A stretch of DNA of 64,000 nucleotides, taken from positions 104,276-168,275 of the forward strand of contig NZ_MJAH01000019.1 of the NCBI RefSeq assembly GCF_001746295.1, in the 5' to 3' direction. A program made the translations under genes and the position numbers. Numbering within the stretch: position 1 is the stretch's first letter; the number at the start of each line of letters is the position of its first letter. The DNA is from Streptomyces sp. LUP47B. Its GTDB lineage: Bacteria > Actinomycetota > Actinomycetes > Streptomycetales > Streptomycetaceae. Below the pieces are notes generated by a model, which was not told the origin of the DNA, ran no database searches, and saw nothing but the letters and a program-made list of their open reading frames with translations. Below are positions 8,549 to 15,527 of the stretch, one piece after another.

Positions 8549-9840
8549 CCGACGGATCCGAACGCGTCGTTCATCTTCTTCGCCGCTTCCCCGGAGGCCG
8601 CCGCCACGCTCTTCTTGCCGCTGATGACCTCCTGGAACATCGTCGGCAGCACCAGCGAGGAGTCGATCTGCGACCACGCGGGCGACGCGGGCACGAACTT
8701 CGTTCCGGCCGCGAGGGTCTGCGCGAACGGCTTCACATACGGCTGCCGGGCCGCGACCCGCTGCCGGACGTCCGCGAAGGTCGGCAGGAAGCCCATCGCG
8801 TCGAACATCGACGCCTGCGTCTTCTTCGACGTGAGCTGTTCCATCAGCTCGACCGCCAGCGTCCGGTGGGACGTGCTCTTCAGCACCCCGATGTTGTTGC
8901 CACCGGCGAACGCGGGAGCGATCGACCCCGCGGAGACTCCGGGCAGGGGCACCACCGCGTACTTGCCCTTGACCTTCCCGGCCTCCACCGCCGTATGGCT
9001 GAAGTCACCGCCGATCGCCATTCCGGCCTTGCCCGCCGCGAAGGCGGTGATCGTGTCGTTGCCGCCCATGCCGGCGCACTTCGCGGCCGGGCAGTTGTCG
9101 TCGGTGAAGAGCGAGGTGTACTCCTTGATGCCCTTCTGAGCGGCCGCACCGGAGATCGCGGAGGCGTACGAGCCGCCCTTGCCGGTGGCGAGTTCGCCGC
9201 CGTTGGCCCAGATGAAGGGCATCGCGCCGTACGTGTAGGCGCCGCCGACGACCAGGCCGTACAACTCGGGCTCGGCGGCGCGGATCCTGCGGGCGGTCTC
9301 GGCCAACTCGGCCATCGTTCTGGGTACTTGCAGACCGAGTTCCTTGAAGACGTCGGTCCGGTAGTACAGCGCGCGGACGCCGACGTAGAAGGGCGAGCCG
9401 TACATCTTCCCGTCCACGGTGACCGACGTCCTAGCGGTGGGGTCGGTGTCCTTGGACTCGCTCCAGGCGCCGAACTCCTTGGTGACGTCGAGGAGTCCGC
9501 CGTCCTTCACATAGCCGGCGGTGTCGGTGTTGCCGTACTCCATCACATCCGGCGCGGAGGACGGGTCGTTGAAGGCGGCCTTGACGCGCTGGGCGCGGGT
9601 CTCGATCGGGATGTACTCGACGGCGACCTTGGTGCCCTCGTGGGCCTTCTCGAAGGCGGCGACGGCGGCGTCGACGACCTTCTTCTTCGGCTGGTTGCCG
9701 ACTTCCTGGAAGAGCCAGACGCGCAGGGTGCCGGTCTTGTCGTCCTTGTCGGAGGAGGAGTTGGAGGAGGTCTGGGGGGCGCAGGCCGTGACGACCAGGG
9801 CCGTCAGAAGCAGGGCAGGCAGGCGGGGGGAGAGCTTCAT
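8545..9840 (-). CDS. Extracellular sugar-binding lipoprotein of ABC importer
   Basis: Solute-binding protein of 431 aa. A lipoprotein signal ends at Cys20 (LLLTALVVTAC), so it is anchored outside the membrane and delivers an oligosaccharide to the two permeases. The body has the family-1 (MalE/UgpB-like) fold signature (GTLRVWLFQEVGNQ, VEYIPIE, YGSPFYVGVRALYYR). The ATG at 9840 is preceded by GGAGG. The neighbouring hexosaminidase and a DasR-like site suggest a GlcNAc- or chitobiose-containing ligand. It is not assigned as DasA itself, because the surrounding genes (murA, hupA) match a different S. coelicolor locus. Confidence 0.9.
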   Translation of the reverse strand: MKLSPRLPALLLTALVVTACAPQTSSNSSSDKDDKTGTLRVWLFQEVGNQPKKKVVDAAVAAFEKAHEGTKVAVEYIPIETRAQRVKAAFNDPSSAPDVMEYGNTDTAGYVKDGGLLDVTKEFGAWSESKDTDPTARTSVTVDGKMYGSPFYVGVRALYYRTDVFKELGLQVPRTMAELAETARRIRAAEPELYGLVVGGAYTYGAMPFIWANGGELATGKGGSYASAISGAAAQKGIKEYTSLFTDDNCPAAKCAGMGGNDTITAFAAGKAGMAIGGDFSHTAVEAGKVKGKYAVVPLPGVSAGSIAPAFAGGNNIGVLKSTSHRTLAVELMEQLTSKKTQASMFDAMGFLPTFADVRQRVAARQPYVKPFAQTLAAGTKFVPASPAWSQIDSSLVLPTMFQEVISGKKSVAAASGEAAKKMNDAFGSVG

Positions 9841-9862
9841 GGAGTGATCCTCCGGACGTGCG

Positions 9863-9877
9863 TTGCAACATATGCAA
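9863..9877. promoter_or_regulatory. TTGCA-N5-TGCAA operator candidate
   Basis: Perfect inverted repeat 23 nt upstream of the binding-lipoprotein start. Its spacing and position suit a repressor of the LacI or ROK type. On the coding strand a TTGAGC / TATGTT promoter-like pair overlaps it. Confidence 0.35.
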
Positions 9878-9930
9878 TGACGGTTTCGCTCAACGCAACG
9901 GAGGCTATGGCTTGCATGAACACGCCCACA

Positions 9931-9946
9931 AGAGGTCTCAACCAAT
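9931..9946. promoter_or_regulatory. DasR-responsive element (dre)-like site
   Basis: ATTGGTTGAGACCTCT on the minus strand agrees with the dre consensus ACTGGTCTAGACCACT at about 12 of 16 positions. It lies about 90-105 nt upstream of the sugar-binding gene. DasR is the GlcNAc-6-P-responsive GntR regulator of chitin and GlcNAc genes, which fits the hexosaminidase in this operon. The match was made by eye. Confidence 0.45.
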
Positions 9947-9959
9947 TCGTGACACGCAA

Positions 9960-9998
9960 GAGGCCCCTGAGGCGCGTGGAACACGCCTCAGGGGCCTC
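9960..9998 (-). terminator. Hairpin terminator after the DUF3039 gene
   Basis: 15-bp perfect stem GAGGCCCCTGAGGCG / CGCCTCAGGGGCCTC with a 9-nt loop, 24 nt after the DUF3039 stop. It separates that gene from the sugar-importer operon. Confidence 0.75.
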
Positions 9999-10022
9999 GT
10001 GAAGCTCAGCCGGGCAGCGGAC

Positions 10023-10301
10023 CTACTTGTCGCCGCCCTTGTCGTCGTCCCCGGAGCCCATGGACTCGTAGATCTCCTTGCACATGGGGCACACGGGGTA
10101 CTTCTTGGGATCGCGGCCGGGCACCCACACCTTGCCGCACAGCGCCACGACGGGGGTCCCGTCGAGGGCGCTCGCCATGATCTTGTCCTTCTGGACGTAG
10201 TGGGCGAAGCGCTCGTGGTCGCCGTCGCCGTGGGACACCTGCGGCGTCGGCTCTACGAGGGTCCCCGTACCAGTCCCGCGCTCGGGCTCGAGAGTGCTCA
10301 T
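10023..10301 (-). CDS. DUF3039 domain protein
   Basis: Small conserved actinobacterial protein of 92 aa. The core ALCGKVWVPGRDPKKYPVCP followed by MCKEIY has one Cys and a CPMC pair, suggesting a zinc-ribbon-like metal site. A segment YVQKDKIMASALDGTPVVAL precedes it. The ATG at 10301 is chosen. A longer frame upstream is non-homologous and lies in the gene-free gap 10302-10571. The function is unknown. In synteny it sits beside the YqgE gene. Confidence 0.8.
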   Translation of the reverse strand: MSTLEPERGTGTGTLVEPTPQVSHGDGDHERFAHYVQKDKIMASALDGTPVVALCGKVWVPGRDPKKYPVCPMCKEIYESMGSGDDDKGGDK

Positions 10302-10571
10302 ACGGCCAAGAGTAATCAACCGCCGGGCACTATGGATCCCTGGCTTGTACAACGAGCGGCGCGGGTGGTGACGCCGTGCTCGAGTCCGGCCCCGCCTCGC
10401 CACAACTCCCCCGCACGGACGCGAATGTCGCGAGCAGCGGGAGCGGGTGGACCGTCGGAGCATTGCAGCCGCACGCGCGCGCGGACGCGACCACGACCGA
10501 TCTCCCGCGCGGCCGCGCTGCCCGTGCGAGCCCCGTCCCAGGCACGCCTGCGCGTGATCCACCACGCTCGA

Positions 10572-11144
10572 TCAGTTGAGCGAAGGGTCGTCCGCGTACG
10601 TGGCCACCATCGCGAGCTCGCTGCGCTGGCGGCGCAGCACCTCGCGCCAGAGTCTCTCGGGAAACGGGCAGGAGACGTCGCCCGGTTCCGACTCGACGAC
10701 GTACCAGGCGCCCTCCACCAGCTCGTCCTCCAGCTGGCCGGGGCCCCAGCCGGCGTAACCGGCGAAGATGCGCAGGCTGCCGAGGGCCGAGGCGAGCAGT
10801 TCCGGCGGTGCCTCCAGGTCGACCAGTCCGATCGCGCCGTGCACTCTGCGCCAGCCCAGCGGGGCCCCGTCGACGGCCCCGCCGCCGGGGATGACGGCGA
10901 CCCCCAGGGCCGAGTCCAGGGAGACCGGGCCGCCCTGGAAGACGACACCGGGTTCACCGGCGAGGTCGGCCCAGCCCTCCAGGATGTCGCCGACATCCAC
11001 GGGGGTGGGCCGGTTGAGGACGACACCGAGGGAGCCCTCCTCGTCGTGGTCGAGAAGGAGCACCACCGCACGGTCGAAGTTCGGGTCCGCCAGGGCGGGC
11101 GTTGCCACGAGCAACCGCCCTGTGAGCGAGGACACCTCGGTCAT
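10572..11144 (-). CDS. YqgE/AlgH family protein
   Basis: Member of the UPF0301 (YqgE/AlgH) family, 190 aa. Hallmarks are LTGRLLVATPALADPNFDRA, VVLNRPTPV, FQGGPVSLDSALGV, VFAGYAGWG-type IFAGYAGWGPGQLEDEL and EGAWYVVESEPGDV. The biochemical role is not established. An alternative start three codons upstream at 11153 exists, and neither start has a strong ribosome site. It is divergent from murA, with 253 bp between them holding both promoters. Confidence 0.85.
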   Translation of the reverse strand: MTEVSSLTGRLLVATPALADPNFDRAVVLLLDHDEEGSLGVVLNRPTPVDVGDILEGWADLAGEPGVVFQGGPVSLDSALGVAVIPGGGAVDGAPLGWRRVHGAIGLVDLEAPPELLASALGSLRIFAGYAGWGPGQLEDELVEGAWYVVESEPGDVSCPFPERLWREVLRRQRSELAMVATYADDPSLN

Positions 11145-11397
11145 GCCAGACATGATCCCGCATCTTCCCTCCGCGTGGGGAGGCAATGCCTCTACGGCAG
11201 TGGATGCAGCTCAGAGCGCAACGATGCGCCCCACGCGCACAACCCGAGCCCGTGACCGCATGTGCCCGGCAGGGAACCGTTCGTGTTGTGACAGAGCTAT
11301 GACGTGTCTGGGCGGCACTTGGGCTTACTGAAGGGGGGTAGGCGGCGATTACCCTTTCCCTTCTGCCCCCTGCCCGACTCATCGGAACGCGAGATAC

Positions 11398-12744
11398 ATG
11401 ACCGTCAACGGCTCTGACGACGTACTGATTGTCCACGGCGGAACCCCGCTGGAGGGCGAGATCCGGGTCCGCGGTGCGAAGAACCTCGTACCGAAGGCCA
11501 TGGTCGCCGCCCTGCTGGGCAGCGAGCCGAGTCGACTGCGCAACGTTCCGGACATCCGTGACGTGCGGGTCGTACGCGGACTGCTGCAACTGCACGGGGT
11601 GACGGTCCGTCCGGGTGAGGAACCGGGCGAGCTGGTGATGGACCCGACCCACGTCGAGAGCGCGAACGTCGCCGACATCGATGCCCACGCGGGTTCCAGC
11701 CGTATCCCGATCCTGCTGTGCGGTCCGCTGCTGCACCGCCTCGGGCACGCCTTCATCCCCGGCCTCGGCGGCTGCGACATCGGCGGCCGGCCGATCGACT
11801 TCCACTTCGAGGTGCTCCGGCAGTTCGGCGCGACGATCGAGAAGCGGGCGGACGGGCAGTACCTGGAGGCGCCGCGGCGGCTTCGGGGTACAAAGATCAC
11901 GCTGCCGTACCCGTCCGTCGGCGCGACCGAGCAGGTCCTGCTGACGGCCGTCCTCGCCGAAGGTGTCACCGAGCTCTCGAACGCCGCGGTGGAGCCGGAG
12001 ATCGAGGACCTGATCTGCGTCCTGCAGAAGATGGGCGCCATCATCGCGATGGACACCGACCGGACCATCCGCGTCACGGGTGTGGACCGGCTCGGCGGCT
12101 ACAACCACCGCGCCCTGCCGGACCGCCTGGAGGCCGCCTCCTGGGCGTCCGCCGCGCTGGCGACCGAGGGCAACATCTACGTCCGCGGCGCCCAGCAGCG
12201 CTCGATGATGACGTTCCTGAACACCTACCGGAAGGTGGGCGGTGCCTTCGAGATCGACGACGAGGGCATCCGCTTCTGGCACCCCGGCGGCCAGTTGAAG
12301 TCCATCGCGCTCGAGACCGACGTGCACCCGGGCTTCCAGACGGACTGGCAGCAGCCTCTGGTGGTCGCGCTCACCCAGGCCACCGGCCTGTCGATCATCC
12401 ACGAGACGGTCTACGAGTCCCGTCTGGGATTCACCTCGGCGCTGAACCAGATGGGTGCTCACATCCAGCTCTACCGCGAGTGCCTGGGCGGCTCGAACTG
12501 CCGCTTCGGCCAGCGCAACTTCCTGCACTCGGCGGTCGTCTCCGGCCCCACCCGGCTCCAGGGCGCCGACCTGGTCATCCCCGACCTCCGCGGCGGCTTC
12601 TCGTACCTGATCGCGGCGCTGGCGGCCCAGGGCACGTCCCGGGTCCACGGCATCGACCTCATCAACCGCGGCTACGAGAACTTCATGGAGAAGCTCGTGG
12701 AACTGGGCGCCAAGGTCGAACTCCCGGGCAAGCCCCTCGGCTGA
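11398..12744 (+). CDS. murA: UDP-N-acetylglucosamine 1-carboxyvinyltransferase MurA
   Basis: First committed step of peptidoglycan precursor synthesis: transfers enolpyruvate from PEP to UDP-GlcNAc in the cytoplasm. The 448-aa protein has the substrate-binding RGAKN motif (Lys28) and the PEP-adduct Cys126 in GLGGCDIGGRPID. Cys rather than Asp predicts sensitivity to fosfomycin. The C-terminal half has PDRLEAASW and DLRGGFSYLIAALAA. The ATG at 11398 is used. The last 20 codons plus trailer are repeated twice downstream (see repeat). Transcription is convergent with hupA across a strong hairpin. Confidence 0.97.
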   Translation: MTVNGSDDVLIVHGGTPLEGEIRVRGAKNLVPKAMVAALLGSEPSRLRNVPDIRDVRVVRGLLQLHGVTVRPGEEPGELVMDPTHVESANVADIDAHAGSSRIPILLCGPLLHRLGHAFIPGLGGCDIGGRPIDFHFEVLRQFGATIEKRADGQYLEAPRRLRGTKITLPYPSVGATEQVLLTAVLAEGVTELSNAAVEPEIEDLICVLQKMGAIIAMDTDRTIRVTGVDRLGGYNHRALPDRLEAASWASAALATEGNIYVRGAQQRSMMTFLNTYRKVGGAFEIDDEGIRFWHPGGQLKSIALETDVHPGFQTDWQQPLVVALTQATGLSIIHETVYESRLGFTSALNQMGAHIQLYRECLGGSNCRFGQRNFLHSAVVSGPTRLQGADLVIPDLRGGFSYLIAALAAQGTSRVHGIDLINRGYENFMEKLVELGAKVELPGKPLG

Positions 12745-13027
12745 CCGCCGCCCCGCCCCTCCGTCCCCGGACCGCGCCCGGCATCTGCTGGGGGTCCGGG
12801 GGTCATCCCCCGGGCAGACACAGCATGGAGAAGCTCGTGGAACCGGGCGCCAAGGTCGAACTCCCGGGCAAGCCCCTCGGCTGACCCCGCCGCCCCGCCC
12901 CTCCGTCCCCGGACCGCGCCCGGCATCTGCTGGGGGTCCGGGGCGGCACCCCCGGGGCAGACACAGCATGGAGAAGCTCGTGGAACCGGGCGCCAAGGTC
13001 GAACTCCCGGGCAAGCCCCTCGGCTGA
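12684..13027 (+). repeat. Tandem duplication of the murA 3' tail (three copies)
   Basis: The murA segment beginning ATGGAGAAGCTCGTGGAA and running through the stop codon occurs at 12684, again at 12824 (140-bp step) and again at 12967 (143-bp step). Each copy would encode a 19-residue peptide starting MEKLVE and ending PGKPLG, then stop. Copies 2 and 3 share a Leu-to-Pro change (CTG to CCG), so they probably derive from one another. Units 1 and 2 also carry the same trailer with a CCGGGGG / CCCCCGG hairpin (12796-12813 in unit 1). Copy 3 diverges after its stop, near the original downstream sequence. Confidence 0.93.
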
Positions 13028-13086
13028 CCCCGCCGCCCGACGCCGGCCGGGGGCAGCCGCTTTGGGCGGGGGTCCGGTCGTACGTA

Positions 13087-13132
13087 CGCCGATGGGGCGG
13101 TCACCCGGACTCGGGTGACCGCCCCATCGGCG
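13087..13132. terminator. Bidirectional terminator between murA and hupA
   Basis: Perfect 21-bp stem (left arm 13087-13107, right arm 13112-13132) with a GACT tetraloop, located between convergent murA and hupA. Confidence 0.85.
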
Positions 13133-13150
13133 TTGTGCTGAGCGCCCTCA

Positions 13151-13170
13151 AGGGGCGCGGGGAACTGCGC
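13151..13170. repeat. Dispersed Streptomyces intergenic motif
   Basis: AGGGGCGCGGGGAACTGCGC, a short element that I recall as very common between Streptomyces genes, often near 3' ends. It lies between the murA/hupA terminator and the hupA stop. Confidence 0.5.
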
Positions 13171-13237
13171 GGCCGGCCACGGACGTCCCGACAGCCGAAG
13201 GACGGCCCGCAGTCACCCGGCGCTCGAAGCGGAGCGC

Positions 13238-13519
13238 TTACTTGCCCTTGGCGGCTTCCTTGAGCTTGGAGCCCGCCGAAACCTTGACGCTGTAGCCGGC
13301 CGGGATCTGGATCGGGTCACCGGTCTGCGGGTTGCGCGCGGTACGAGCGGCACGGTGGGTGCGCTCGAAGGTCAGGAAGCCGGGGATGGTGACCTTCTCG
13401 TCACCCTTGGCGACGATCTCGCCGACGGTCTCGGCGAACGCGGCCAGAACGGCGTCGGCGTCCTTGCGGGTCACCTCGGCGCGGTCGGCCAGCGCGGCCA
13501 CCAGCTCACTGCGGTTCAT
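13238..13519 (-). CDS. hupA: Histone-like DNA-binding protein HU
   Basis: 93-aa nucleoid protein of the HU/IHF family that bends and compacts DNA as a dimer. It has the full signature MNRSELVAALADRAEVTRKD, the beta-arm GFLTFERTHRAARTARNPQT and the end KVSAGSKLKEAAKGK. It lacks the long Lys/Ala tail of the sporulation-type HupS, so it is the vegetative HupA type. The ATG at 13519 is preceded by GGGAG. Between murA and the malic enzyme it matches the known hupA position in S. coelicolor. Confidence 0.95.
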   Translation of the reverse strand: MNRSELVAALADRAEVTRKDADAVLAAFAETVGEIVAKGDEKVTIPGFLTFERTHRAARTARNPQTGDPIQIPAGYSVKVSAGSKLKEAAKGK

Positions 13520-13670
13520 GTTGTTACTCCCGTGTTCTTCTTGCCGTTGGGGTGTGCCACGCGGCGGGGCCGCACACGAGGCACAGCGAAGCCGATGCGC
13601 TCGCGCCCAGGGACGCATCCTGCCCCTACCTGCTGCGGGAAAGCCAATCCGGCACCCGTAGGACTCGTAT

Positions 13671-13730
13671 GACCACCCTAGGGGGTCACACGAACAGAGG
13701 CCTGGGCGTGGCGCCACCCTAGAGGGTGCC
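13671..13730. promoter_or_regulatory. Two CACCCTAG-type palindromes upstream of hupA
   Basis: GACCACCCTAGGGGGTC (13671-13687) and CACCCTAGAGGGTG (about 13714-13728) lie 40 bp apart in the 303-bp gap between hupA and the malic enzyme gene. On the minus strand each gives CTAGGGT, resembling a Streptomyces -10 element, so they could be tandem promoters or operators of hupA. No gene is seen in the gap. Confidence 0.3.
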
Positions 13731-13822
13731 CCGAAGCGCCCGGTTCCGCGACGCGCCGGGCCGGAGGACCACCGTGGCAATCCTCACAGCAGAAAAGCCG
13801 ACGTCCACTGTAGACGCAGGCC

Positions 13823-15238
13823 CTACACCGTCGCCCCGGCGGCCTTCGCCGCGTCCCGCACCGCACCCGCGACCGCGCCCGCGACCTTGTCGTTGAAGAC
13901 GCTCGGGATGATGTAGTTCGGGTTCAGCTCGTCCTCGGTGACGACGTCCGCGAGGGCCTTCGCGGCCGCGAGCATCATGTCCGTGTTGACCGTGCGGGAC
14001 TGGGCGTCCAGCAGACCGCGGAAGACACCCGGGAAGACCAGCACGTTGTTGATCTGGTTCGGGAAGTCGGAGCGGCCGGTGGCCACGACGGCCGCCGTCT
14101 GACGGGCGACCGCCGGGTCGACCTCGGGGTCGGGGTTCGCGAGCGCGAACACAATCGCACCCTCGGCCATGGCGGCGACGTCGGTGCCGTCCAGGACGTT
14201 CGGGGCGGACACGCCGATGAAGACGTCCGCGCCGCGCACGGCCTCCTTCAGCGTTCCGGTCAGGTTCTCGGGGTTGGTGTTGTCGGCGATCCAGCGCAGC
14301 GCCGAGCCCGGAGCGGCGTCGACGAGGTCCTCACGGCCGGCGTGCACGACGCCGTGGATGTCGGCGACGACGGCGTTCTTGAGGCCCGCGGCGAGCAGCA
14401 GCTTGAGGATGGCCGTACCGGCCGCGCCGGCCCCGGACATGACGACCCGGATGTTCTCAATTGCCTTGCCGGTGACGCGAAGTGCGTTCGTCAGGGCGGC
14501 GAGGACGACGATCGCGGTGCCGTGCTGGTCGTCGTGGAAGACGGGGATGTCGAGGGCCTCGCGCAGCCGGGCCTCGATCTCGAAGCAGCGCGGCGCGGAG
14601 ATGTCCTCGAGGTTGATGCCGGCGAACCCGGGGGCGATTGCCTTGACGATCTCGACGATCGCGTCGGTGTCCTGGGTGTCGAGGCACAGCGGCCAGGCGT
14701 CGATGCCGGCGAACCGCTTGAAGAGGGCCGCCTTGCCCTCCATGACCGGGAGGGCGGCCTTGGGGCCGATGTTGCCCAGACCCAGCACGGCCGAGCCGTC
14801 CGTCACGACCGCAACGGAGTTGCGCTTGATGGTGAGGCGGCGGGCGTCCTCGGGGTTCTCGGCGATCGCCATGCAGACGCGGGCCACACCCGGCGTGTAG
14901 ATCATCGAGAGATCGTCACGGTTGCGGATGGGGTGCTTGGACTGCATCTCGATCTTGCCGCCGAGGTGCATCAGGAACGTACGGTCGGAGACCTTGCCGA
15001 GTGTGACGCCCTCGATGCCGCGCAGCTGCTGGACGATCTCGTCGGCGTGGGCCGTGGAGCTCGCCGCGATGGTGACGTCCATCCGGAGCTTCTCGTGGCC
15101 CGAGGCGGTCACGTCGAGGCCGGTCACCGAGCCTCCGTGGGACTCTACGGCCGTGGTGATCTGGGAGACCGCGGTACCACCCGCGGGCACCTCCAGCCGG
15201 ACCGTAATCGAGTAGGAGACGCTGGGCGCCGTTGCCAT
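13823..15238 (-). CDS. NAD-type malic enzyme with N-terminal ACT domain
   Basis: Oxidative decarboxylation of malate to pyruvate in central metabolism. The 471-aa protein starts with an ACT-like regulatory domain (residues about 5-85, SYSITVRLEVPAGGTAVSQI). The malic enzyme N-domain follows (MIYTPGVARVCMAIAE, AVVTDGSAVLGLGNIGP, metal-binding NLEDISAPRCFEIE, FHDDQHGTAIV). The Rossmann domain is VVMSGAGAAGTAIL. The Streptomyces orthologue next to hupA is known as the NAD-dependent enzyme. The ATG at 15238 is followed upstream by a 289-bp gap with no gene. Confidence 0.94.
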   Translation of the reverse strand: MATAPSVSYSITVRLEVPAGGTAVSQITTAVESHGGSVTGLDVTASGHEKLRMDVTIAASSTAHADEIVQQLRGIEGVTLGKVSDRTFLMHLGGKIEMQSKHPIRNRDDLSMIYTPGVARVCMAIAENPEDARRLTIKRNSVAVVTDGSAVLGLGNIGPKAALPVMEGKAALFKRFAGIDAWPLCLDTQDTDAIVEIVKAIAPGFAGINLEDISAPRCFEIEARLREALDIPVFHDDQHGTAIVVLAALTNALRVTGKAIENIRVVMSGAGAAGTAILKLLLAAGLKNAVVADIHGVVHAGREDLVDAAPGSALRWIADNTNPENLTGTLKEAVRGADVFIGVSAPNVLDGTDVAAMAEGAIVFALANPDPEVDPAVARQTAAVVATGRSDFPNQINNVLVFPGVFRGLLDAQSRTVNTDMMLAAAKALADVVTEDELNPNYIIPSVFNDKVAGAVAGAVRDAAKAAGATV

Positions 15239-15346
15239 GGCCGACTTCCTCTGCTTTCACCTGTGACGCTGATGCCGTCCGATGGTCGCACCTACTGATG
15301 AGTAGGCGTTAGCCACACTGGATTGCGGACTTTTTGTTCATGACGA

Positions 15347-15379
15347 GAGAGGCCCACGTCACATGGACGTGGGCCTCTC
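15347..15379 (-). terminator. Hairpin terminator downstream of helD
   Basis: 14-bp perfect stem GAGAGGCCCACGTC / GACGTGGGCCTCTC with a 5-nt loop (ACATG), 150 nt past the helicase stop. It probably ends that transcript and could also work in the other direction. Confidence 0.7.
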
Positions 15380-15389
15380 ACCAGGTCAA

Positions 15390-15478
15390 TGACACCGACC
15401 CGCCATGCTCGCCTCGCGGCAAGTGGTCGCTCGTAGCGACGAAGGTTGGGCCCGGGGGCTTGGATCGGGCCGGTGTCA
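15390..15478. other. Candidate structured RNA or trailer element between helD and malic enzyme
   Basis: TGACACCGACCC (15390-15401) pairs with GGGCCGGTGTCA (15467-15478) with one mismatch. Inside it lies a perfect hairpin GTCGCT-CGT-AGCGAC (15426-15440). The closed multi-branch shape sits directly before the helD terminator hairpin in minus-strand sense. It could be a structured 3' UTR or a small RNA. No known RNA family signature was recognised. Confidence 0.3.
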
Positions 15479-15527
15479 CGTCAAGGCTAACAAACGGATC
15501 CCGAAAGACCATTCCCGTCCCGAGAGT

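Noticed and set aside
5195..9840. Assignment of the importer as dasABC-dasD
   Set aside because: Gene order resembles it, but the flanks (DUF3039, yqgE, murA, hupA) indicate another GlcNAc-type locus; no dasR gene is adjacent.
11398..12744. Possible fosfomycin-resistant MurA
   Set aside because: The active-site residue is Cys126 (GGCDIG), not the Asp of resistant forms.
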